Assembly: GCA_017433725.1 (NCBI GenBank)
Contig: JAFRGQ010000038.1
Location: 1-64,000 of the forward strand
From: Lachnospiraceae bacterium
GTDB taxonomy: Bacteria > Bacillota > Clostridia > Lachnospirales > Lachnospiraceae
Direction: 5' to 3'
DNA length: 64,000 nucleotides
The position numbers and the translations under genes were made by a program. The notes under the pieces were generated by a model, which searched no databases, was not told the origin of the DNA, and saw nothing but the letters and a program-made list of their open reading frames with translations. Positions 53,729-61,363 of this stretch are shown piece after piece. Position 1 is the stretch's first letter; each line of letters opens with the position of its first letter.

Positions 53729-54850
53729 ATGGCAGTTAAAGCATTAGGTATTGTCACTTCCGGCAATCGCATTAAAGTTGAAGGCATGCAGGAATTCCGT
53801 CCTGTTTCCGCATTTACATTTGTTGGCCGCTATAGAATGATTGACTTCCCGATGTCAAACCTCAGCAATTCCAACATTGAGACAATTCAGATTTTCGCAG
53901 GCGAGAATCCTCGTTCACTTGCAGAGCATGTTGGCACAGGCCGTCATTACGGTATCAACAGCAAGCGCGGCAAAGTTTCCCTGCTCTTCTCGGATCAGGA
54001 AGAAGTAAACGAGATCTACAACACAGATATCGCTTCCTTCCTCTTCAATGAGAGCGTTATCGAGCGCGTAAAAGCTGACTATGTAGTAATCGTTCCGTCC
54101 TACATGGTATTCGCTCAGAATTATGCTACTCTTCTTGACGAGCATATCGCTTCCGGCGCAGACATCACTCTCCTTTATCATAAAGTAAGCAATGCTGATG
54201 TTGCATATCTGAACACAGAAGCACTTAAGCTTGACGATGAAAAGACCGTCCTCGGAATCGAGACGAACATCGGCGGAAAGAAGACAAAGAATATCTTTAT
54301 GAACAGCTATATCATGAAGAAAGACCTCTTCCTTCAGCTTGTCCATGAAGCTAAGAAGAAATCCTCCATGTACAACCTGTTCAATATCGTAAACGACAAG
54401 GCAGCTTCCGAAGAGCTCACAATCAAGGGCGTTCAGCACGAAGGCTTCTTCGCAGCTATCACAGACTTCAAGTCATACTTCGATGCAAACCTCACGCTTA
54501 CAGATATTAAGACAGCTTCCAGCCTGTTCAATAACAAGTGGCCGATCTACACCAGAACAAACGATGCTTGCCCGACACAGTATGTGGAAGGCGCTTCTGT
54601 TAAGAAGTCCCTCATCTCCAACGGCTCTCTTATCGCCGGCACTGTTGAGAACTGCATCATCGGCCGCGGTGTTGTAATCGAGGAAGGCGCTGTTGTCAAG
54701 AACAGTGTCATCTGCTCAGAAGTATTCATCGCTAAAGATACCGTTATCGAGAACCAGGTAGTTGATAAGTATGCTAAGATCCTCCACGCAAGCGAGATTA
54801 TCGCAAAACCGGAGAATCCGGGCTACGTCAAGAGAATGGATACTCTTTGA
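53729..54850 (+). CDS. glgD: Glucose-1-phosphate adenylyltransferase subunit GlgD
   Basis: GlgD is a GlgC paralogue that in Firmicutes acts as a modulatory, weakly or non-catalytic partner. The 373 residues keep the fold (FVGRYRMIDFPMSN, then a left-handed beta-helix with GRGVVIEEGAVVKNSV) but lack the GGxGxRL phosphate loop; the N-terminus reads GIVTSGNRIKVEGM. The gene follows glgC and ends at a strong terminator. GGGGGA precedes the ATG. Confidence 0.95.
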   Translation: MAVKALGIVTSGNRIKVEGMQEFRPVSAFTFVGRYRMIDFPMSNLSNSNIETIQIFAGENPRSLAEHVGTGRHYGINSKRGKVSLLFSDQEEVNEIYNTDIASFLFNESVIERVKADYVVIVPSYMVFAQNYATLLDEHIASGADITLLYHKVSNADVAYLNTEALKLDDEKTVLGIETNIGGKKTKNIFMNSYIMKKDLFLQLVHEAKKKSSMYNLFNIVNDKAASEELTIKGVQHEGFFAAITDFKSYFDANLTLTDIKTASSLFNNKWPIYTRTNDACPTQYVEGASVKKSLISNGSLIAGTVENCIIGRGVVIEEGAVVKNSVICSEVFIAKDTVIENQVVDKYAKILHASEIIAKPENPGYVKRMDTL

Positions 54851-54887
54851 TCCAAAGGTTCCAGGTAACAAAAGCATAATTTAAAGA

Positions 54888-54912
54888 AAGCCCCGGCTGT
54901 GCCGGGGCTTTT
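54888..54912. terminator. Terminator after glgD
   Basis: AAGCCCCGG and CCGGGGCTT pair around CTGTG and are followed by TT on the plus strand. On the minus strand CTTTCTTT follows, so it may also end the 54940-56337 gene. Confidence 0.88.
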
Positions 54913-54939
54913 GAATTTCCTGTTATCTTCCTGTTATTC

Positions 54940-56337
54940 TCAACCTTCAGAGCTCACATATAATCCGGTGAACCGGTCTGCCGCCTCCTCAGTTTCGAAT
55001 TTGATTCTTATTGTTCTTGCCGCTGTAAAACTGCCGAAATTATAATAGCGGGCTTCATCAAGCTCGGTGTAATTAATGATATTCGTCTCTCCCAAGATCT
55101 CACCGTCGATCGCCGCTGTAACAGGGTACTCACCTACCGGTGAATACATCTCTATTCCCAGCATGCCGCTCATATTATCCCATACCGCTCCTTCCGCATC
55201 CGTATAGGGCAATGTCATCGTATAGCGTATGGCATCGGTTCTCTCGAACTGTTCCGCAGGATAAAATCTTAGAACATCATACTGTGTTACATTCGGATTG
55301 ACCGGATCGGGGAATGCGGTGTTATCCGCCGCTCCGATCTTAATTCCGTTTCCTGCAACTGCGAGTGGATCTATGATATTAATAATCGTTCTGAAGTACA
55401 TTTCCTGTCCTTCATCGTTCGGATAAAAACCGCCTTCCGACAGGGAATCGTAATTTTTTTCAAACGCCGCGATGGTATCCGCTACCCCCGCATAATAATG
55501 CTCCGCAAGATCACGGATAGTCATCATTCTGTCCGTCATCGTTTTCTGTGTGCTCTCCAATATACAGATCACAGAGCTTTTCGGAATCCCTGTGCTGATA
55601 TTTCGAAGCAGTGCTTCGTAAATCTCTGAAAATCCGTCGTCCGCATCATTTTGTCCACAGCACACTATTGTGAGATCATAATTCGGTGCTCTATCCAACA
55701 ATTCTTTCAGATGTACATACGTCCCATAGCTCGTACACCCACCAAAGCATTCGTTCTGTATATCAACCGAAATATTGTATTTCCTCTGAAGATATATCTG
55801 AAGCAGATGATCCCATCGGTTCGCTTCGTCGCTGGCTCCAAGCCCCGCGCCGATAGAGTCACCTATTATAAGTATCTTTACATCCTCATGAGCAGTCAGC
55901 TTCTGAAAGAAACTCCCAGCTTCAAGTTTCTGCTTCCCGGATGACTCATCCTCAGAACTGCTTCTGTCTTCGCTTTTCGTCTTATCCGATGTATTCTTAT
56001 CCCGATCGGATGCGCTGTCCCCGGTCCGGGTCGCCGGCGGTATGCTGCTGCCGCTGCCGGATATTACAGGTGACTTATCGTCACTGTTTTTCGCATTGCT
56101 TTGTTGTTTTGAAGTGTCTGTGTTGGCTTCTTTTTCTGCGGAGGCCTTCCCCGCGTCTTCGGTCTTTCCGGCATCAGTTCCTTCCTGTACGTCCCCGCTG
56201 TCGATTTCAGACCCAGTGCTGCTTTCCGCCGCATTCTGTCCCGTCTGCATCTCCCCCGGAGACGGAAGACTGCCGAAAACTATATATACTATCCCGATCA
56301 GCGAAAGAACCACACATATTATATCTCTTCGGCTCAT
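54940..56337 (-). CDS. Membrane-anchored SGNH-fold protein lacking the catalytic Asp-His pair
   Basis: The 465 residues have one N-terminal membrane helix (about 5-24), a long Ser/Asp/Lys-rich linker (about 28-135), an SGNH hydrolase-type domain (about 145-300) and a C-terminal beta domain (about 320-465). Block I ILIIGDSIGAG (nucleophile Ser), block II-like GGCTSYG and block III CGQND are present. Block V, normally DGxHPN, reads GGFYPNDEGQ, so Asp and His are both replaced. It may be inactive, use other residues, or only bind. AAAGGAG precedes the ATG. Confidence 0.75.
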   Translation of the reverse strand: MSRRDIICVVLSLIGIVYIVFGSLPSPGEMQTGQNAAESSTGSEIDSGDVQEGTDAGKTEDAGKASAEKEANTDTSKQQSNAKNSDDKSPVISGSGSSIPPATRTGDSASDRDKNTSDKTKSEDRSSSEDESSGKQKLEAGSFFQKLTAHEDVKILIIGDSIGAGLGASDEANRWDHLLQIYLQRKYNISVDIQNECFGGCTSYGTYVHLKELLDRAPNYDLTIVCCGQNDADDGFSEIYEALLRNISTGIPKSSVICILESTQKTMTDRMMTIRDLAEHYYAGVADTIAAFEKNYDSLSEGGFYPNDEGQEMYFRTIINIIDPLAVAGNGIKIGAADNTAFPDPVNPNVTQYDVLRFYPAEQFERTDAIRYTMTLPYTDAEGAVWDNMSGMLGIEMYSPVGEYPVTAAIDGEILGETNIINYTELDEARYYNFGSFTAARTIRIKFETEEAADRFTGLYVSSEG

Positions 56338-56485
56338 ATGAATCTCCTTTTTAATCTCTGACGCAGAATTCCTGTGACGTAGGTATATGATGAATATGAA
56401 AAATAAAATTCCGCAACGTGCCTTTACAGTTTACTGAATTAAAAAGGGCTTTGCAATGCCTTCAGGCATTTTCATCACAAGGATC

Positions 56486-57109
56486 TCATCTGCACTCAAG
56501 GAATCGGAACGGCTGATCATCCGGCATAGCCAGAAACTGCATCATAAGAAAAGCCGCCCTGAGCGAGAGCTTTTCTTCGGAAAGGATTCGGCGCACCTCC
56601 GCTTTGTCAGCCAAAATGACTTCGATCCACTCGGAAGACTCCAGCTTCTTCTCTCCTATCTCGACTGCATAGCCGAACACTGCGCTCCCCGGCTCATCCG
56701 TAAAACCGGGTGCAAGAAAGAACGGCCGCCTGCAGAAGGCTTCACCGCCGGTATATTCTGCAAATCTAATGCCGGTCTCCTCATGCATCTCCCTGACTGC
56801 AGCCTGCCCCGGCGTCTCCCCCGGATCAATAAGCCCTGCCGGCAGCTGATAAATCACTTCGTCGACAGGAAATCGATATTCCCGTTCCACGACCAGCCTG
56901 GGATGTTCCTCCATGGTGACTGCGTATATGCAGATTCCTTCGGGCGTCAGCTCATGTGTTTTTATCTTCAGACGCTCCTCGGAGTTTCGCGTGCAGAAGT
57001 AGTAATCCCGCGGATTACCGTCCCTGTCTTCGAACCCGAGATGGTACATGTTGAGAAAACGATTATCGGTCTGTTTTTCTATACTTTTTATATGGCTTCC
57101 TTTTTCCAT
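56486..57109 (-). CDS. Nudix hydrolase (ADP-ribose pyrophosphatase-like)
   Basis: The 207-residue product carries a complete Nudix box, GLIDPGETPGQAAVREMHEE with TGI, preceded by the YQLPAG strand typical of ADP-ribose pyrophosphatases. I choose the ATG at 57109 because GGAGG lies 7 nt upstream; an in-frame ATG at 57121 has no site of its own. The true substrate is not certain. It is a single gene on the minus strand between the SGNH-like gene and the tRNA cluster. Confidence 0.88.
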   Translation of the reverse strand: MEKGSHIKSIEKQTDNRFLNMYHLGFEDRDGNPRDYYFCTRNSEERLKIKTHELTPEGICIYAVTMEEHPRLVVEREYRFPVDEVIYQLPAGLIDPGETPGQAAVREMHEETGIRFAEYTGGEAFCRRPFFLAPGFTDEPGSAVFGYAVEIGEKKLESSEWIEVILADKAEVRRILSEEKLSLRAAFLMMQFLAMPDDQPFRFLECR

Positions 57110-57156
57110 TTTGGCCTCCATTCCTTTTGCACTGAGGTCACGCTATCTAATACATA

Positions 57157-57209
57157 ATAACGGCACTATATATGATAATGAATATCATCACCATATATAG
57201 TGCCGTTAT
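57157..57209. terminator. Long perfect hairpin downstream of the tRNA cluster
   Basis: AACGGCACTATATATG (57159-57174) and CATATATAGTGCCGTT (57192-57207) are perfect 16 bp arms around an 18 nt loop. It lies between tRNA-Leu and the Nudix gene and probably ends the tRNA transcript, though the following sequence (ATTATTATG) is only moderately T-rich. Confidence 0.65.
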
Positions 57210-57233
57210 CAATCCATGCAGTGCACAGTGCAG

Positions 57234-57317
57234 TGCCGGCAGCCGGACTCGAACCGGCACGAGTTTTACCTCGAGGGATTTTAAGTCCCTTGCGTCTGCC
57301 AATTTCGCCATGCCGGC
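57234..57317 (-). tRNA. tRNA-Leu (anticodon TAA)
   Basis: Acceptor GCCGGCA/TGCCGGC, anticodon stem AGGGA/TCCCT around the loop CTTAAAA (anticodon TAA), a long variable arm as in class II tRNAs, T arm GGTTCGAGTCC, discriminator A, no encoded CCA. Last gene of the four-tRNA unit Asn-Met-Asp-Leu. Confidence 0.95.
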
Positions 57318-57326
57318 AAAGAAAAA

Positions 57327-57400
57327 CGACTCAGAAGGGACTCGAACCCTCGACCTCCGCCGTGACAGGGCGGCGTACTAACCAACTGTACCACTGAGCC
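57327..57400 (-). tRNA. tRNA-Asp (anticodon GTC)
   Basis: Acceptor GGCTCAG/CTGAGTC, anticodon stem CCGCC/GGCGG around the loop CTGTCAC (anticodon GTC), T arm GGTTCGAGTCC, discriminator G. A hairpin ACGGGC (57439-57444)-GTTA-GCCCGT (57449-57454) separates it from the upstream tRNA and may guide processing. Confidence 0.95.
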
Positions 57401-57463
57401 AGAATGAAATACTATATTCTTTCCTATATCCTGCAACAACGGGCGTTAGCCCGTGTCGCAGAG

Positions 57464-57537
57464 TGGATCTTCGGGGACTCGAACCCAGGACCGACCGGTT
57501 ATGAGCCGGTTGCTCTAACCAACTGAGCTAAAGATCC
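57464..57537 (-). tRNA. tRNA with CAT anticodon (Met or Ile2)
   Basis: Acceptor GGATCTT/AAGATCC, anticodon stem ACCGG/CCGGT around the loop CTCATAA (anticodon CAT), T arm GGTTCGAGTCC, discriminator A. The first acceptor pair is G-C, so it is not the initiator. Elongator Met and lysidine-modified Ile2 cannot be separated with certainty by eye. A 9 bp hairpin (57559-57582) precedes it. Confidence 0.9.
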
Positions 57538-57584
57538 GTAATTACGCTGATACGTAAAGATGCATACTTTCCAGTATGCATCAG

Positions 57585-57656
57585 CTCCCCGAGTAGGGCT
57601 CGAACCTACAACAACTCGGTTAACAGCCGAGTGCTCTACCATTGAGCTATCGAGGA
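57585..57656 (-). tRNA. tRNA-Asn (anticodon GTT)
   Basis: Acceptor TCCTCGA/TCGGGGA with one G-T pair, anticodon stem CTCGG/CCGAG around the loop CTGTTAA (anticodon GTT), T arm GGTTCGAGCCC, discriminator G. First gene of the tRNA unit. A perfect stem GATGCATAC/GTATGCATC follows it (57559-57582). Confidence 0.95.
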
Positions 57657-57698
57657 AAACGGAACGAAACTGTTTCCTGCGTCATTCCGAACATGACA

Positions 57699-57727
57699 AT
57701 GATACCAAAAACTCCTTGCAATATCAA
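57699..57727 (-). promoter_or_regulatory. Promoter of the Asn-Met-Asp-Leu tRNA unit
   Basis: On the minus strand, TTGATA (57722-57727) and TATCAT (57699-57704) are 17 bp apart, about 40 bp before tRNA-Asn. Confidence 0.75.
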
Positions 57728-57820
57728 GGGTTTTTTTACAAATGTCAGGGACAAGTTTCATTCTGCGCATCCATCACAGACTCATGTCATGAGAATGCCG
57801 AGTCAGAGATTTGACTTAAG

Positions 57821-58468
57821 TCATTCTTTGTCGGAATCCTCTCCGACTCCCTCCATCTCGTCAAATACCTTGCGGAGATATACGGAGTTTATTGCAGCCG
57901 CGCCGGCGCCACCGAGCAGGAACCAGAGAGGAAAAGCAAAGAGAAACGTCTGCGGACTGTACATCACCCAGATAAGAGGAGCGGTTGTTGTGACAATGAA
58001 AGTCAATGTGTACGGAAAACGTCCGACAGCCAGTCTCCATGCATTATTAAAATGCACTGCGAGTGTGTTCTCATATCGTGCGATCAGCGGAATGATCCAG
58101 ACCCAAAGAGCCGTGAGTATGACAAGGATCGCGATATTCCCGACGAGCAGGACCATGACGGTGCCCTCCCCGCCCCTTAACGTAAGAATATTGAACAGGC
58201 AGAACGTATACAGGAAAAAGAACACAAGCGTCACAGGAACTGTCTGTTTGAGGTTGACTTTGAAAGCCTTGAAAAAATCCCTGACCAGGGAACCCTCCTC
58301 ATCGCGCACCAGCCTGAGTGTCATTGTGTAGAGCGCAACGGAAGACGCCCCTATTGTGACGATCGGAATACAGCAAAGCATCCAAAGCAGATTCAATATC
58401 ATGATATTAAAAATACGTGCCATGAACTGGTTGAATCCGTTTCCGGAATCAAAAATCTTTTTCCCCAT
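57821..58468 (-). CDS. YesL (DUF624) family membrane protein
   Basis: The 215 residues show four to five hydrophobic segments and the DUF624 pattern: NLLWMLCCIPIVTIGASSVALY near the N-terminus, broken here by no gap, and a basic loop before FKVNLKQTV. YesL proteins are usually found with sugar ABC transporters or glycoside hydrolases. Here it lies 6 bp after a membrane-anchored protein. GGAGAG precedes the ATG. Confidence 0.85.
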   Translation of the reverse strand: MGKKIFDSGNGFNQFMARIFNIMILNLLWMLCCIPIVTIGASSVALYTMTLRLVRDEEGSLVRDFFKAFKVNLKQTVPVTLVFFFLYTFCLFNILTLRGGEGTVMVLLVGNIAILVILTALWVWIIPLIARYENTLAVHFNNAWRLAVGRFPYTLTFIVTTTAPLIWVMYSPQTFLFAFPLWFLLGGAGAAAINSVYLRKVFDEMEGVGEDSDKE

Positions 58469-58474
58469 GATGTT

Positions 58475-59164
58475 TCACTCTCCTGTACTCATAAAATATG
58501 TAATGGCAAGTTCCGCATTATCGGTGTGACGTGAATTGGCCACTATTCCGCATAAAAATTCATCACCGGTCATGGATATTGCGCTGTAGCGCTCTCCCTC
58601 AGAAATTACAATTCCGTAGGGCAGAACCTCGCCCGCACCGTTTCCGGCCTCGTGGAAAGGGTCCTCCGCATAGGAAAGGTCCTGCTCCTCATAGCCGGCA
58701 CAATATACCAGCTGTTCTTTGAGCTCTGTGTATATATGTTCATCCAGCACTTCTATGAGATTGACAAATGTTCCCTCTCCTGCAAGTTTCACGAACGTAT
58801 CGCGCGGACAAATTATGAGATCCAGACGCTCATTTGCAAGCAGTGTCGCTAACTGCATATCCCCGTCCGTCCCCGTGTCATGGCCTTCGTCTATCAGTAC
58901 CTGTTCTTCCCCGGCTTGCATCAGCTCCGCCAGATCCCGGACTGCCCGGGCTTTGCCGTCCGCCTCATACAAATCATTGAAAACCAAACCGTAAAAGACG
59001 CACTCTCCGGGAAGATGCGTGTAATGCCAGACAAGATGGAATATCAAAGCAACGGCTGCCAGGATCACAAGAGTCCTTACAAGGTAGTACTCACGAAAAT
59101 AACGGAAGCGTTCCGCTCCCGTCATCTCCTTCATATTATCATATGCTGATTTATGCTCATCCAT
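58475..59164 (-). CDS. Membrane-anchored protein resembling part of a solute-binding protein
   Basis: The 229 residues have a cytoplasmic start, one membrane helix (about 29-48) and an extracellular domain. The stretch LANERLDLIICPRDTFVKLA followed by a 'fVNLIEVLD' segment resembles the class of extracellular solute-binding proteins that usually accompany YesL, but the domain is only about 175 residues, less than half a full binding protein. It is translated just before YesL and is probably its partner. The family is not assigned. Confidence 0.65.
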   Translation of the reverse strand: MDEHKSAYDNMKEMTGAERFRYFREYYLVRTLVILAAVALIFHLVWHYTHLPGECVFYGLVFNDLYEADGKARAVRDLAELMQAGEEQVLIDEGHDTGTDGDMQLATLLANERLDLIICPRDTFVKLAGEGTFVNLIEVLDEHIYTELKEQLVYCAGYEEQDLSYAEDPFHEAGNGAGEVLPYGIVISEGERYSAISMTGDEFLCGIVANSRHTDNAELAITYFMSTGE

Positions 59165-59228
59165 TTAAGAACTCCGCGTAAAACACTGTCGATTTATTCC
59201 CACCTACGAAATATCTTATGATTAAAAC

Positions 59229-59293
59229 GCCAAAAGTCGATCACGGATTGTTCCGTACTTACGCCCTCTCGGTGTCAGAATGATACTTTTGGC
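59229..59293. other. Long-range inverted repeat between two minus-strand units
   Basis: GCCAAAAGT (59229-59237) and ACTTTTGGC (59285-59293) are perfect 9 bp arms around 47 nt that contain a smaller ACGGA/TCCGT stem. On the minus strand GTTTTAAT follows, so it could be the terminator of the epimerase gene or a small structured RNA. Confidence 0.45.
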
Positions 59294-59348
59294 ACTGTAG
59301 TCATCATATCACAAACGCTATATGATGCACAATCGTTTAAACCGTCAT

Positions 59349-60677
59349 TCACCACACGCCTCTGCGGATCACTTCTATGCACATACGCCCGTTGTGGTAA
59401 GGACACTTCCACTGTTCCACGATCGGCTGATGCTCGAACGGTCTTCCGTCCTCATAGAGGTCATGGAACCATTCTGATCCTTCCCTGTGATCCACCTGGT
59501 ACTCACAGATATATTCCCAGACGCTGTGGACAGCCTCAAGATACTCTGTGCGAGTCATATCATGCTGGTAAGCATTCAGAAACCCGACCAGCGTCTCTGC
59601 CTGCATCCACCATGTGCGGCTCGTCTTTACGATGCCGTTCTCACACTCCTCAGGGAGCGAATGTCCGTCAAATCCGGTCCGGTATATAGCTGATGAAAGA
59701 TCCCGTGCAATCTTCTCCATCTTCTTAAGAAGTACATTATCTTCTGAAGAACCGGTTCCGTTCCCAGCATCTACGAGCCTTATCACATCACACCCTCTGT
59801 CGATGAGCCAGGACGTTTCTATGTCATGGCCGTAGGAAACGAGATCAATCAGCGGTCTGTATTCATGGTCGAAGAAAACTTCCATTCTATGCTTCTCCGG
59901 ATTATACATTTTCTCCGTAAAGATAGTGAAGATCTCATCCATTCTTTCTCTCAGCTCGAAAATAAGTGCCTGCTTCTCCGGAGCAACGGCTACTGCCTTA
60001 CTGCCGCAGCCGAACACTTCAGCTATCTCCACGCCTGCCAGCACTCGAATCAGTTCCGTGTAAGCCTCGAAAACATGAAGCAGTGTATTCATCGTGCGTG
60101 TCGCAAGCACGCCGTTCTCGGACAGTTTTTCGTTGGATGACGGCTTGAACTCTCTGTCAAATGCCTCCAGATAACCGCCTTCATCCCGGCATCTTCCTTC
60201 AATGATTCGATACAGGTCCAGAGCAATCTCCAGGGCTTCTTCATCCCGCGTCACATCATAATAGGCGCAGAGGGCGTATATGGAAAATGCCTGATTGTAA
60301 GTGTGCTTTGTTGTGTCATATGGCTTTCCGTCATAGGACACAGACCAGTACATGCCGCCGTGTACAGAATCAAGGCATGCGCTTTTAAGGAAGGCAAAGC
60401 CATGCTTCGCATTGTCAAGGAGCTCCCCGATGAATTCTTCTGAAACCGGCGTATTTACGCCGTTTACTTTTCCGTCTCTCTCGTCCATGAAGAGTTTTGC
60501 TGCGGAAGAAAAGAACCATGTAATCCGGTTATTCAGAATGCAGCCTTTGAAAGCTTTCTTATCGACATGCAGATCGTGGTCAACATAGCCGTAATAGCCG
60601 CCGTTTTCGTTGTCCCTCAGCGATTCCCAGAACGGAATGATTTTGTGAAGAAGATGTTCTCTGATTTCCTGAATCAT
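59349..60677 (-). CDS. AGE-family epimerase, likely cellobiose 2-epimerase
   Basis: Cellobiose 2-epimerase converts beta-1,4-linked disaccharides from a reducing-end glucose to mannose. The 442 residues match the AGE (alpha/alpha)6-barrel family: IIPFWESLRDNENGGYYGYV at the start, GCILNNRITWFFS with the catalytic-region Arg, TTKHTYNQAFSIYALC and KCPYHNGRMCIEVIRR at the end, with the expected His residues. The length is close to the 390-440 typical of the family. AAGGAG precedes the ATG. N-acylglucosamine 2-epimerase is the main alternative. Confidence 0.85.
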   Translation of the reverse strand: MIQEIREHLLHKIIPFWESLRDNENGGYYGYVDHDLHVDKKAFKGCILNNRITWFFSSAAKLFMDERDGKVNGVNTPVSEEFIGELLDNAKHGFAFLKSACLDSVHGGMYWSVSYDGKPYDTTKHTYNQAFSIYALCAYYDVTRDEEALEIALDLYRIIEGRCRDEGGYLEAFDREFKPSSNEKLSENGVLATRTMNTLLHVFEAYTELIRVLAGVEIAEVFGCGSKAVAVAPEKQALIFELRERMDEIFTIFTEKMYNPEKHRMEVFFDHEYRPLIDLVSYGHDIETSWLIDRGCDVIRLVDAGNGTGSSEDNVLLKKMEKIARDLSSAIYRTGFDGHSLPEECENGIVKTSRTWWMQAETLVGFLNAYQHDMTRTEYLEAVHSVWEYICEYQVDHREGSEWFHDLYEDGRPFEHQPIVEQWKCPYHNGRMCIEVIRRGVW

Positions 60678-60771
60678 GTTTGATTACACTCCTTTTCCTA
60701 TATAAAGATAACTGCCGACTTGTGCCCCTTCAAACATGCATGCTATATCGGCGCAAAGTATTCCAGATACG

Positions 60772-60799
60772 AAAAAAGGAACCGATTTTCATCGGTTCC
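60772..60799 (-). terminator. Terminator of tRNA-Ser
   Basis: GGAACCGAT (60778-60786) pairs with ATCGGTTCC (60791-60799). On the minus strand six T follow. Confidence 0.92.
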
Positions 60800-60803
60800 G
60801 GAG

Positions 60804-60893
60804 CGGAGAAGGAGGGATTTGAACCCTCGCGCCGCTATTAACGACCTGCACCCTTTCCAGGGGTGTCCCTTCGGCCAGCTTGGGTACTTCTCC
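60804..60893 (-). tRNA. tRNA-Ser (anticodon GGA)
   Basis: Class II tRNA of about 90 nt with acceptor GGAGAAG/CTTCTCC, anticodon stem CACCC/GGGTG around the loop CTGGAAA (anticodon GGA), a long variable arm, T arm GGTTCAAATCC and discriminator G. Single-gene unit with its own promoter and terminator. Confidence 0.95.
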
Positions 60894-60957
60894 AGAGTTG
60901 CTCGAATCAAATTCGATATTCAATTACTGTAGCATATAATCCGCAACAGCAAGTAAG

Positions 60958-60986
60958 AGTATAGCATAAGATCAGGAAACAGGCAA
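60958..60986 (-). promoter_or_regulatory. Promoter of tRNA-Ser
   Basis: On the minus strand, TTGCCT (60981-60986) and TATACT (60958-60963) are 17 bp apart. Confidence 0.75.
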
Positions 60987-61009
60987 GCGCTTTTTTTAAT
61001 TTCTCACTC

Positions 61010-61212
61010 AAACTTCCCACATGAAATATCCGAGCTGTCTTACCATTAAATAATGCATCGTCGGGACGCTTCCGCTCGGTCTCGCTGGCAGCGGCACTAA
61101 TAAATTTTCGGCGCTAACGCTTGAAAATTTAAAGTGCCGGCCGCTCGACGACGCCGCTCCGATTGCATTATTTATGGTTTCGACAGCAACTTAGAAACGA
61201 AGTGGGAAGTTT
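61010..61212 (-). repeat. Structured intergenic element R3
   Basis: This is an inverted copy of R2. The outer stem AAACTTCCCAC (61010-61020) pairs perfectly with GTGGGAAGTTT (61202-61212); the 154 bp core is 61034-61187, the same length as in R2. On the minus strand, GGCACT/AGTGCC replaces GGTACT/AGTACC and AAATTTTC/GAAAATTT replaces GAATTTTC/GAAAATTC, so pairing is kept. The small hairpin is GC-GGAA-GC. It lies between tRNA-Ser and hairpin element X2. Confidence 0.78.
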
Positions 61213-61233
61213 TTGTTTCCTACGTGTGTTACG

Positions 61234-61347
61234 ATGGGGCTGTCACATTATGGAGTGCCACCACTATATATGCAGAAGTTATCTGCAGATATCTGTCATA
61301 TATAGCGGTGGTCCTGTCTGATATACTCCCTTATGCGACAGTCCCAT
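61234..61347 (-). mobile_element. Hairpin (MITE-like) element X2
   Basis: The ends ATGGGGCTGTC (61234-61244) and GACAGTCCCAT (61337-61347) pair with one G-T. Inside, GGAGT/ACTCC and a 15 bp stem CCACCACTATATATG/CATATATAGCGGTGG with one mismatch continue the hairpin. The minus-strand end GGGACTGTCGCATAAGG matches the left end of X1 at 21449. There is no coding frame. It starts 16 bp after the manC/manA stop and could end that transcript. Confidence 0.55.
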
Positions 61348-61363
61348 ACACGTTATGTCGGTA

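Noticed and set aside
57172..57397. Plus-strand frames across the tRNA cluster
   Set aside because: They cover tRNA-Leu and tRNA-Asp on the opposite strand and have no ribosome site.
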